DNA of 64,000 nucleotides from Pseudomonas sp. L5B5 (lineage in GTDB: Bacteria > Pseudomonadota > Gammaproteobacteria > Pseudomonadales > Pseudomonadaceae). Positions 56,722-64,000 of the stretch are shown piece by piece. Every line of letters starts with the position of its first letter. Within the stretch, counting starts at the first letter, position 1. The notes under the pieces were generated by a model. It was not told the origin of the DNA. It saw only the letters and a list, made by a program, of their open reading frames with translations, and searched no databases. The position numbers and the translations under genes were made by a program. The DNA lies in NCBI RefSeq assembly GCF_020520285.1, contig NZ_CP084742.1, forward strand, positions 6,435,501 to 6,499,500, read 5' to 3'.

Positions 56722-56782
56722 CGTCGAGCCACCGTGGCCTCACAGGCGCTAGGGAGCAAGTGGTCGCCGATCCATTGCCGGC

Positions 56783-56801
56783 ACTAATGCGAAGCATTAC
56801 T
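56783..56801. promoter_or_regulatory. Candidate Fur box upstream of fecI
   Basis: ACTAATGCGAAGCATTACT contains a perfect TAATGC-GAA-GCATTA palindrome and agrees at 13 of 19 positions with the Fur consensus GATAATGAGAATCATTATC by my count. It lies 31 bp before the fecI ATG and 62 bp beyond the prophage duplication. Iron-bound Fur would repress the sigma gene here. Confidence 0.6.
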
Positions 56802-56832
56802 ATTCACGCCCCCACGTTCCCAGCGCATTGCG

Positions 56833-57333
56833 ATGACAGCCAAGCCGCCCCGCAGACCAGGCTTTTTCGAACACTACGAAGAGTTGATCGGCACCTGGAC
56901 CCGGCGCTTGCGCAATCGCCAGCAGGCCGAGGACCTGGCCCACGACACCTTTGTCCGGGTGCTGGAATCCGACGCCTCCACCGTGCAGCAGCCACGGGCC
57001 TATCTGCACCAGACCGCACGCAACATTGCCGTGGACGCCTTTCGGCGCGAAGACCGGCGTGCCGGACTGGAGGACTATCAGGCTCATCTCGGCGTGTCGT
57101 CCACTGGCGACCCGGAGCATTTCATGCACGCGATCCAGTTGGCCGATTCCATCGAGCGGGCCCTTGGCGAATTGCCGCTGAACTGTCGCAAGGTGTTTAT
57201 CTGGCAGAAGATCGAGGGCCTGACCCAGGCCGAGATCGCCGAGCGCCTGGGGCTGTCAAAAAACATGGTGGAAAAGTATATGATCCGCACCCTGCGGCAC
57301 CTGCGCGACCGCCTGGATGGGGCTGCCCCATGA
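56833..57333 (+). CDS. fecI: ECF sigma factor, FecI type
   Basis: 166 residues. Region 2 (FFEHYEELIGTWTRRLRNRQ, AEDLAHDTFVRVLESD) and region 4 (QKIEGLTQAEIAERLGLSKN, MVEKYMIRTLRHLRD) are those of iron-starvation sigma factors. It should direct transcription of the fecA receptor gene when released by FecR. The fecR reading frame follows 40 bp after its stop, so the two are co-transcribed. Confidence 0.92.
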   Translation: MTAKPPRRPGFFEHYEELIGTWTRRLRNRQQAEDLAHDTFVRVLESDASTVQQPRAYLHQTARNIAVDAFRREDRRAGLEDYQAHLGVSSTGDPEHFMHAIQLADSIERALGELPLNCRKVFIWQKIEGLTQAEIAERLGLSKNMVEKYMIRTLRHLRDRLDGAAP

Positions 57334-57373
57334 GTCGCTGCGTCTTTTCACCCTCAGCCAAACAGGAATCTGC

Positions 57374-58357
57374 ATGATGGACAGCCGCGCTTGTGCCTGT
57401 GGACAGGCCAGGGTCCGCGACGAAGCGGCGCAGTGGTTCGTGCGCCTGCAGGAGCCCGGCTTGAGCCTGGAGCAGCAGGCAGACTTCCAGCGCTGGCTGG
57501 CCGAGCACCCGCAACATCCCCATGAGTGGCAAGTGCTGCAGTCGTTGTGGGCCGCCGCAGACCTGGTGCCCGCAGCCCGCCTGCAGGCTTTGTGCGCCGA
57601 GGCCCCGGCAACTGGCAAGCGCCGCCCGTGGTTGCGCTTTGCCGCGGCCGCTGCCGTGGTGAGCGTGGCCGTGGCCCTGGGCACGTTCAGCGGCCTGGGC
57701 CCCACGACGTCCTATGACGCCACCTTCGCCACCGTTCTGGGCGAACGACGCGTGGTGGCCTTGCCCGATGGTTCGCAGGTCGAACTCAACAGTCGCAGCC
57801 GGCTCCAGGTGCGTTATGCGAACGACCAGCGCCTGGTGGAGCTGGAGGAGGGCGAGGCGCTGTTCAGTGTCGAGCACGACAGTGCCCGGCCCTTCGTGGT
57901 GAGTGCCGGGCCCGGCAAGGTCACGGTGACCGGCACCCGTTTCGACGTACGCCGCGACGCCCGGCAGACCCGGGTGGCGGTGACCCAGGGGCGGGTCAAG
58001 GTCCAGGGCCGGCAGGCCGCCAGCGATGACTTCATTACCCTGACCCCGGGCCAGGGGACCCATGTCGATGCACAAGGGCAGGTAGCCCCGGCCTATGCGG
58101 TGAACCCCGAGGAACTGACGGCCTGGCGCAGCGGCAAGCTGGTGTTCAACAACGCTCGGCTGGTCGATGTGCTGGCCGAGGTTTCGCGTTATCGCGAGCG
58201 ACCTTTGCACCTGGCCAGCCCGGCGCTGGGCGAGCTGCGCCTGACCAGCGTGTTCAGGTCCGATGACATCGATGCCCTGCTCAAGGCCCTGCCGAGCATC
58301 CTGCCGGTGGCGGTGCGTACCCGTGCCGACGGCAGCCAGGAAATTTTTTCCCGTTAG
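57374..58357 (+). CDS. fecR: FecR-type anti-sigma/sensor protein
   Basis: 327 residues. An N-terminal DUF4880 region (AAQWFVRLQEPGLSLEQQAD, FQRWLAEHPQHPHEWQVLQS) binds the sigma factor. One membrane helix (WLRFAAAAAVVSVAVALGTF) is followed by the periplasmic FecR domain (GERRVVALPDGSQVELNSRS, VTGTRFDVRRDARQTRVAVT). The ATG at 57374 has AGGAA 6 bp upstream. It relays the receptor-occupied signal to FecI. Confidence 0.93.
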   Translation: MMDSRACACGQARVRDEAAQWFVRLQEPGLSLEQQADFQRWLAEHPQHPHEWQVLQSLWAAADLVPAARLQALCAEAPATGKRRPWLRFAAAAAVVSVAVALGTFSGLGPTTSYDATFATVLGERRVVALPDGSQVELNSRSRLQVRYANDQRLVELEEGEALFSVEHDSARPFVVSAGPGKVTVTGTRFDVRRDARQTRVAVTQGRVKVQGRQAASDDFITLTPGQGTHVDAQGQVAPAYAVNPEELTAWRSGKLVFNNARLVDVLAEVSRYRERPLHLASPALGELRLTSVFRSDDIDALLKALPSILPVAVRTRADGSQEIFSR

Positions 58358-58454
58358 ATTCAGGTTTTTTTCCAGTTCGTCGTCTTCTTGTCCAACTGCA
58401 ACTGGTTTGCATTAACAGACGCACTCCGGTGCGATCCACAGGACAGCTGCCAAC

Positions 58455-60899
58455 GTGAACAAAATAGCCGTTTCTCCTGCCGTAACTTCCTTGCCTGTCC
58501 GTCGCTGGTTGCCACTGGCGCTGGCCCTGGCGGTATCTGCGGCGTTGCCCCAGGCCCAGGCCGGCCAGGGTGCCAGTGCCATTCATATCCAGGCCCAGCC
58601 CCTGGGCCAGGCCCTGAGCCAACTGGGCCTGCAGACCTCGCTGCAGCTGTTCTTCAGCCCTGGGCTGGTGGCTGGCAAGCAAGCCCCGGCGGTGGACGGC
58701 AACCTCTCGGCGGAGCAGGCCCTGGGCCAGTTGCTCCAAGGTAGCGGCCTGCAATACCGGATCGACGGCAGTTCGGTGACCCTGAGCCCGGCCCCGGTGG
58801 CTGGCAATGGCACCTTGCAGCTGGATTCCACCAGCATCAGCGTGGTGGGCGACTGGCTGGCCGATGCCGATGCCGAGAAAGTCCGGAACCACCCGGGCGC
58901 GCGCACCGTGATTCGCCGCGAGGCCATGGTCGAGCAGGGGGCGATGAACGTCGGGGATGTGCTGCGCCGGGTGCCGGGGGTGCAGGTGCAGGATGCCAAC
59001 GGTACCGGGGGCAGCGATATTGCACTCAACGTTGGTGTGCGCGGACTGACCTCGCGCCTGTCGCCGCGCTCCACGGTACTGATCGATGGCGTTCCGGCGG
59101 CCTTCGCTCCCTATGGCCAGCCGCAGTTGTCCATGGCGCCCATCTCCTCGGGCAACCTGGACAGCATCGACGTGGTGCGTGGCGCCGGCTCCGTGCGCTA
59201 CGGGCCCCAGAACGTCGGTGGGGTGATCAACTTCGTGACCCGGGCCATCCCGGAGCAGGCGACCGGGGAAATCGGCACCACCCTGGAAACTTCCCGGCGT
59301 GGCGGCTGGAAGCATATCGACACGGCGTTCCTCGGCGGCACCGCCGACAACGGCCTGGGGGTAGCGCTGCTGTATTCCGGGGTCAATGGCAACGGCTATC
59401 GCGAGCGCAACAACGGCAACGACATCGACGACGTGATCCTCAAGACCCACTGGGCACCCACCGATCAGGACGATTTCTCGCTGAACCTGCACTACTACGA
59501 CGCGACCGCCGACATGCCCGGTGGCCTCACCCAGAAACAGTACGACGCCCACCCCTACGATTCCGATCGGGACTGGGACAACTTCAGTGGCCGGCGCAAG
59601 GGTGTGTCGTTCAAGTACCTGCGCCAGGTGGACGATCGCACCCAGTTCGAAGTGCTGACCTACTACTCCGACAGCTTTCGTGGCAGCAATATCGCCGCCC
59701 GCGACCAGAAGACCCTGGTGTCCTATCCACGGACCTACTACACCTTCGGCATCGAGCCCCGGGTGTCCCATGTGTTCGACCTCGGGCCCACGACCCAGGA
59801 GGTGAGTGTGGGGTATCGCTACCTGAAGGAAGGCATGCATGAGGAGGCCAGTCGCGTGGCGCTGGTGAACAACCAGCCGGTGCTGACCAAGGACTCCGAT
59901 GGCCATGTCTACCAGGATCGCACCGGGGGCACCGAGGCCCATGCCTATTACATCGACAACAAGATCGATGTCGGCAACTGGACGATCACCCCGGGTATCC
60001 GCTTCGAAGACATCAGCACCCGTTGGCATGATCGGCCGGTCCTGGGGACCGACGGCACGCGGGTGCAGGAGAAGCGTCGCAGCATCGACAGCAACGAAGC
60101 GCTGCCGGCCCTGAGCGTGATGTACCACCTGTCCGACGCCTGGAAGCTGTTCGCCAACTACGAGACGTCCTTCGGCAGCCTGCAGTACTTCCAGCTGGGC
60201 CAGGGCGGCCAGGGTGACCAGACCGCCAATGGCCTGAGCCCGGAGAAGGCCAAGACCTACGAGGTCGGCACGCGTTACAACGACGATGTCTGGGGAGGCG
60301 AGGTGACCCTGTTCTACATCGACTTCGACGATGAACTGCAATACATCAGCAATGACGTGGGCTGGACCAACCTCGGCGCCACCAAGCACCAGGGGCTGGA
60401 AACCTCACTGCACTACAACCTGGGCGCCCTGGACCCACGCCTGGAGGGGCTGAGCGCCAACGCCGGCTTCACCTATACCCGGGCCAGCTACGAAGGAGAG
60501 ATCCCGGGGTTCAAGGGCCGCGACCTGCCGTTCTACTCGCGCCAGGTGGCCACTGCCGGGTTGCGCTACGACATCGACCGCTGGACCTACAACATCGACG
60601 CCTTCGCCCAGTCCGGGCAGCGTTCGCCTGGCACAGGGGTGAAGAGCAACGGCAGCTTCACCGGCAACTACATCACCGATGGCAGCGCCGATGGACAGTA
60701 CGGCGACATGCCGGGTTATGTGCTGTGGAACATCCGTGGCGGCTATGACTTCGGCCCGCAGTTGTCGAACCTGAAGCTGGGCGCCGGGGTGAAGAACGTC
60801 TTCGATCGCCAGTACTACACCCGTTCCAGCGACAACAACTCGGGGATCTACGTGGGCGCGCCACGGACCTTCTTCGTCCAGGCCAGCGTCGGTTTCTGA
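58455..60899 (+). CDS. fecA: Ferric-citrate type TonB receptor with STN signalling domain
   Basis: 814 residues. After the signal peptide (LALALAVSAALPQAQA-G) comes an STN domain (AIHIQAQPLGQALSQLGLQT), the plug (SVVGDWLADADAEKVRNHPG, RSTVLIDGVPAAFAPYGQPQ, GGVINFVTRAIPEQ), and a barrel ending YVGAPRTFFVQASVGF. Plug and barrel closely resemble E. coli FecA (for example the FAPYGQPQLS and GGTADNG regions), so ferric citrate is the likely ligand. The GTG at 58455 is the start. The STN domain is what contacts FecR. Confidence 0.94.
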   Translation: MNKIAVSPAVTSLPVRRWLPLALALAVSAALPQAQAGQGASAIHIQAQPLGQALSQLGLQTSLQLFFSPGLVAGKQAPAVDGNLSAEQALGQLLQGSGLQYRIDGSSVTLSPAPVAGNGTLQLDSTSISVVGDWLADADAEKVRNHPGARTVIRREAMVEQGAMNVGDVLRRVPGVQVQDANGTGGSDIALNVGVRGLTSRLSPRSTVLIDGVPAAFAPYGQPQLSMAPISSGNLDSIDVVRGAGSVRYGPQNVGGVINFVTRAIPEQATGEIGTTLETSRRGGWKHIDTAFLGGTADNGLGVALLYSGVNGNGYRERNNGNDIDDVILKTHWAPTDQDDFSLNLHYYDATADMPGGLTQKQYDAHPYDSDRDWDNFSGRRKGVSFKYLRQVDDRTQFEVLTYYSDSFRGSNIAARDQKTLVSYPRTYYTFGIEPRVSHVFDLGPTTQEVSVGYRYLKEGMHEEASRVALVNNQPVLTKDSDGHVYQDRTGGTEAHAYYIDNKIDVGNWTITPGIRFEDISTRWHDRPVLGTDGTRVQEKRRSIDSNEALPALSVMYHLSDAWKLFANYETSFGSLQYFQLGQGGQGDQTANGLSPEKAKTYEVGTRYNDDVWGGEVTLFYIDFDDELQYISNDVGWTNLGATKHQGLETSLHYNLGALDPRLEGLSANAGFTYTRASYEGEIPGFKGRDLPFYSRQVATAGLRYDIDRWTYNIDAFAQSGQRSPGTGVKSNGSFTGNYITDGSADGQYGDMPGYVLWNIRGGYDFGPQLSNLKLGAGVKNVFDRQYYTRSSDNNSGIYVGAPRTFFVQASVGF

Positions 60900-60930
60900 G
60901 GCGTGCCGACGCGATGGTGATCGGGTCCGG

Positions 60931-61255
60931 GCTGACATTTGCGTCGCAGGGTTTGCGGGCGCTGCGCGCCCGTGCGCAACTGGCTTCGTGTAGCCGCTGC
61001 CGCAGGCTGCGTACGGCTGCGCAGCAGACGCCGGGAGGGCGATCGGGGCTGGGCTGACATTGCGCGTCGCAGGGTTTGCGGGCGCTACGCGCCCGTGCGC
61101 AGTTGGCTTCGTGTAGCCGCTGCCGCAGGCTGCGTACGGCTGCGCAGCAGACGCCGGGAGGGCGATTGGGGCTGGGCTGACATTGCGCGTCGCAGGGTTT
61201 GCGGGCGCTGCGCGCCCGTGCGCAGCTTCGCAGGCTCAGCAGCGGCTACAGGGGC
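60931..61255. repeat. Tandem 123-bp repeats carrying REP-like cores (about 2.6 copies)
   Basis: A unit containing GTTTGCGGGCGCT, then GTGTAGCCGCTGCCGCAGGC and CGCCGGGAGGGCGAT starts near 60931, repeats near 61053 and again near 61176, with the GTTTGCGG landmarks at 60951, 61074 and 61197, i.e. a 123-bp period. The third copy is cut off by CAGCAGCGGCTACA. This fills most of the 370-bp gap between fecA and the MFS gene (60900-61269). Confidence 0.85.
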
Positions 61256-61269
61256 GGATCAAGGGCGGA

Positions 61270-62421
61270 TCAGACCTTGAGCACCTTGGCGCTGGCGGCC
61301 ACTGCCAGCAGCAGCGCGGCGATCAGGCCGAAGGCTGCACTCAGGCTGCTGCCGTGGGCAATGAAGCCGATTACCGCCGGGCCCGCGAGGATGCCGGCAT
61401 AACCCAGGGTGGTGATCGCCGGAACGGCGATGCTCTCGGGCATGACTTTCTGCTTGCCCACTGCGGTGTACAGCACGGGGACGATGTTCGAGCAACCGGC
61501 GCCCACCAGCGCATAACCCAGCAGCGCCGCTTCCCAGGCCGGGGCCAGGGTGGCCAGCAGCAGGCCTGCCGCCGCGGTAGCGCCGCCGATGAAGATCACC
61601 CGGCGGGCGCCCAGGCGATGGACAATGGCGTCGCCGGTCAGGCGGCCAGCGGTCATGGTCAGGGCGAAGGCGGCATAACCCAGGCCGGCGTAGGCGGCAT
61701 CCAGGCCGCGCTCGCCAGTCAGGAACACCGCGCTCCAGTCCAGCACCGCGCCTTCGGCGAGGAACACCACGAAGCACAGGCAGCCAATGAACAGCACCAC
61801 GCCGTGGGGCATGGCAAAGGCCGGTCCCGAACTCTGGCTGCCGTAGGGCAGCATGTGGGGTGCGGCCTTGAGCAGGGCCACGAGCATCAGGACTACCGCT
61901 ACCAGGGTCGCCCCAAGGGGCGACAGGCCCAGGCCCAGCAGGGCGCTGACACCGGCTGCGCCGACGATCCCGCCAAGGCTGAACATGCCATGGAAGCCCG
62001 ACATCATGGTCTTGCCGCTGGCTCGCTCGACGATCACCGCTTGCAGGTTGACCGTGGAATCGACGGCGCCCAGTCCGGCGCCGAACAGGAACAACGCCGC
62101 CATCAGCAAGGGCACTGAACTCAGGGTCGCCAGCAAGGGCAGGGCGATACAGATCAGCAGGGTGCCGACCGACATGACCTTGCGACAGCCGTAGCGTGCC
62201 GCCAGTGCCCCGGCGATGGGCATCGCCAGGATCGAACCCACCCCCAGGCACAACAGCAGCAGGCCCAGGGTGCCTTCGTCGAGCCCGGCCCGGGTCTTGG
62301 CATAGGGCACCAGGGGGGCCCAGGCGGCGATGCCGAAACCGGCGATCAAGTACGCGATGCGCGTGGACATCTGTTCAAGGCGGCCGGGGGCGGCCTGGAG
62401 ATGGGTATTGCTGGCGGTCAT
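61270..62421 (-). CDS. MFS transporter, YbjJ-like
   Basis: 383 residues, about 12 helices. MSTRIAYLIAGFGIAAWAPL and PYAKTRAGLDEGTLGLLLLC, then GALAARYGCRKVMSVGTLLI and FHGMFSLGGIVGAAGVSALL are the pattern of the YbjJ branch of the major facilitator superfamily. AAGGA lies 7 bp before the ATG. Substrate unknown. Convergent with fecA across the tandem repeats. Confidence 0.85.
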   Translation of the reverse strand: MTASNTHLQAAPGRLEQMSTRIAYLIAGFGIAAWAPLVPYAKTRAGLDEGTLGLLLLCLGVGSILAMPIAGALAARYGCRKVMSVGTLLICIALPLLATLSSVPLLMAALFLFGAGLGAVDSTVNLQAVIVERASGKTMMSGFHGMFSLGGIVGAAGVSALLGLGLSPLGATLVAVVLMLVALLKAAPHMLPYGSQSSGPAFAMPHGVVLFIGCLCFVVFLAEGAVLDWSAVFLTGERGLDAAYAGLGYAAFALTMTAGRLTGDAIVHRLGARRVIFIGGATAAAGLLLATLAPAWEAALLGYALVGAGCSNIVPVLYTAVGKQKVMPESIAVPAITTLGYAGILAGPAVIGFIAHGSSLSAAFGLIAALLLAVAASAKVLKV

Positions 62422-62909
62422 AAGAATCCTTGCTGGTCAGGCATCGAGCGTAGCGGCGACGCCGGGTGACCGATTGAGCCGTCTCGCCGACCCAGCGCCG
62501 GTACGGGCGGGTGTCGGTGGCGTCTTCAGTGTTGATCAAGAGGATGCGTGAATGCGCATCGAGCCGCGTGTTCCGCCTGTGGGCGGGGTCCCCGGCCAGT
62601 TGCGTGAGCCCTGCAAGGCCTGCGGCGCCGGACGCTCCCGCCGCCAGTGGCCTGTCGCACTCACTGCCGGCCGCTGGTTGACGCATGGCGTGCAGTGCGG
62701 CCGAATCGGGGATTGTGACAAAACTATCGATCGAAGGTTGCAGAAATAACCATGCCAGGGCCGATACCTCGCACAGGCCGGCGCCGCAGGTGCCCGGAAC
62801 GACGAGCAGAAATAATATTTCGTCGGCTGCGGGTTTGTTTCGCATAATCGGGTGTTTTTGAACAAATTTATTCCACTGCTGCGCCGCCGCACCCGGAGTT
62901 CCACCTGCC
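62422..62909. other. 488-bp divergent intergenic region
   Basis: No credible gene on either strand: short frames here have no initiation signal or family resemblance. The last 150 bp (62760-62905) are AT-rich (GCAGAAATAATATTTCG, TTGAACAAATTTATTCC) and should contain the promoter of the Lrp-type gene; that protein would likely autoregulate here. Confidence 0.5.
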
Positions 62910-63380
62910 ATGAATACCAGCCTCGACGCCTATGACCTGAAACTGCTCGCTGAGCTGCAACGCGATGCCAGTACCGCGCAGAGCGAGCTGGGTTTGCGGG
63001 TCAACCTGTCCACGGCTGCCGTCAACCGGCGCCTCAAGCGCCTGGGCGAGGAAGGGGTGATCGAGCGCTACACGGCGGTGGTCGCCCCCGATGCCCTGGG
63101 CCATGAGCTGAGCATCATCGTCGAGGTGGAAGTGGAAAGTGAGCGGGTCGACCAGCTCGACGCGCTCAAGCGCAGTTTCCAGGCCTGCCCTCAGGTCCAG
63201 CAGTGCTACTACGTGGCCGGCGAGTGCGATTTCGTGCTGATCTTATGCGTGCGCAACATGGCCCAGTACAACCAGCTGACCCGCGAATTGTTCTTCGGCA
63301 ACGACAACGTCAAGCGCTTCAAGACCCTGGTGGCCATGAACCGGGTCAAGGTCGGACTGCAAGTGCCCACCGACGGCTGA
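62910..63380 (+). CDS. Lrp/AsnC-family regulator
   Basis: 156 residues. The N-terminal HTH (YDLKLLAELQRDASTAQSEL followed by GLRVNLSTAAVNRRLKRLGE) and the C-terminal RAM ligand domain (HELSIIVEVEVESERVDQLD, CYYVAGECDFVLILCVRNM) are complete. Such regulators respond to amino acids and often control the divergent transporter, here the MFS gene. Convergent with the next gene (3 bp). Confidence 0.9.
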   Translation: MNTSLDAYDLKLLAELQRDASTAQSELGLRVNLSTAAVNRRLKRLGEEGVIERYTAVVAPDALGHELSIIVEVEVESERVDQLDALKRSFQACPQVQQCYYVAGECDFVLILCVRNMAQYNQLTRELFFGNDNVKRFKTLVAMNRVKVGLQVPTDG

Positions 63381-63383
63381 ACC

Positions 63384-64000
63384 TCAGGGCTGGGGCAGGG
63401 CCTCGACGAGGAAATCGACGAACACCCGGACCTTCTGCGACAGGTGCCGCTGGCTGGGGTACAAGGCATAGATATGCCGGCTGGGCAGGCGTTGCTCGGG
63501 CAGCACCCGCAGCAGTTGGCCACTGTCGAGCAGGGGCTGGGCGACGAAGGCGGGCAGGGCACCGATGCCCAGGCCGGCCACCAGCATGTCGGCCAGCATC
63601 AGGCTGTTGTCCACCGCGAAGTGCACCGGCAACTCCAGCCGGGTATGGCCTTCGGGGCCTTCCAGCTGCCAGCGCCCGGGATGTTCGGCCAGGCGATAGG
63701 CCAGCCAGCGATGCTGGTGCAGATCGGCGATGCCCACGGGCGTTCCCTGGGCCTGGAGGTATGCCGGTGCGGCGCAGACCACTTGCTCGACCTCGCCCAG
63801 GTGACGGGCGATCAACGATGAGTCCTCCAGTTGGCGGCGGATCCGCAGCGACACGTCGAACCCCTCGCCCACCACATCCAGCACCTGGTCGTTGAGGGTC
63901 AGGTCCACCTGCAATTGCGGGTAGCGCTGCATGAAGGCCACCAGGATCGGCGACAGCACCTTGAGCCCGAACGACAGCGGCGCATTGACCCGCAGGCGCC
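63384..64000 (-). CDS. LysR-type regulator, C-terminal part (5' end outside the window)
   Basis: Only the effector domain is inside the window, about 204 residues up to base 64000: LRVNAPLSFGLKVLSPILVA, then YPQLQVDLTLNDQVLDVVGE, FDVSLRIRRQLEDSSLIARH and a C-terminal ALYPSQRHLSQKVRVFVDFL. This is the common LysR substrate-binding fold; the HTH is off the edge. The target gene cannot be seen. Confidence 0.88.
   Translation of the reverse strand, partial: RLRVNAPLSFGLKVLSPILVAFMQRYPQLQVDLTLNDQVLDVVGEGFDVSLRIRRQLEDSSLIARHLGEVEQVVCAAPAYLQAQGTPVGIADLHQHRWLAYRLAEHPGRWQLEGPEGHTRLELPVHFAVDNSLMLADMLVAGLGIGALPAFVAQPLLDSGQLLRVLPEQRLPSRHIYALYPSQRHLSQKVRVFVDFLVEALPQP

Noticed and set aside
58281..60389. 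702-codon leftward frame under fecA
   Set aside because: Antisense to an unmistakable FecA; composition is that of a shadow frame.
60931..61255. CRISPR-like reading of the 123-bp repeats
   Set aside because: The copies are directly adjacent and near-identical over the whole unit, with no unique spacers, so they are tandem repeats with REP cores.
1..64000. tRNA, rRNA or CRISPR arrays
   Set aside because: I found no cloverleaf with a tRNA 3' end, no rRNA signature, and no set of regularly spaced identical repeats with unique spacers; the prophage inserted by transposition and not at a tRNA.

Overview
The window is about 65% G+C chromosomal DNA from a gamma-proteobacterium, most likely a Pseudomonas of the fluorescens group. 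Signs are a divergent ampR/ampC pair, a fecI-fecR-fecA iron-citrate set, phosphatidylcholine synthase, a TonB siderophore receptor followed by a PepSY membrane protein, and palindromic REP-like pairs around a GCCGCTGCCG-type core. The genus is inferred from gene content; nothing in the window identifies a species.

Region 1 (1-21,861) is ordinary host chromosome. In order it carries a truncated MscS channel with a cyclic-nucleotide domain, a CMD/AhpD-like protein, a divergent AraC regulator/MFS exporter pair, a UspE-like tandem Usp protein, a metal-uptake group (DUF2946, TonB receptor, PepSY protein), DUF3087, a large membrane patatin, a TSUP permease, a low-G+C gene with ADP-ribosyltransferase-like motifs, pcs, ampC/ampR, a second AraC regulator, two unrecognised proteins, and an XRE-cupin regulator divergent from an EamA transporter.

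Region 2 (21,862-56,716) is an apparently complete Mu/B3-type transposable prophage of 34,855 bp. Its ends are fixed by three things seen in the sequence: a 5-bp CTGTT duplication on both flanks, inverted TGT termini, and a TGGCAC box exactly 19 bp inside each end. The map runs: S24-type repressor (leftward) and Ner (rightward) from overlapping divergent promoters with operators 21 bp apart; transposase A and ATPase B; an early block of small unknown genes with DUF3164, DUF2786, GemA and Mor; a strong terminator; a lysis cassette (holin, transglycosylase, Rz with nested Rz1); packaging (DUF2730, gp26-like, DUF3486, large terminase, portal); head (F-like protein with a nuclease-like tail, G, I, decoration, T); a contractile tail (gp36-38, sheath, tube, frameshifted tail-assembly gene, tape measure, N, P, V, 46, 47, 48); tail fibre and its chaperone. 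Two small leftward genes interrupt the late operon and look like added cargo (morons). A gene-free gap between G and I lies near the middle of the prophage, where Mu carries its strong gyrase site.

Region 3 (56,722-64,000) is host again: fecI-fecR-fecA with a good Fur-box candidate only 62 bp from the prophage end, 123-bp tandem repeats with REP cores, a YbjJ-like MFS protein, an Lrp/AsnC regulator and a truncated LysR regulator.
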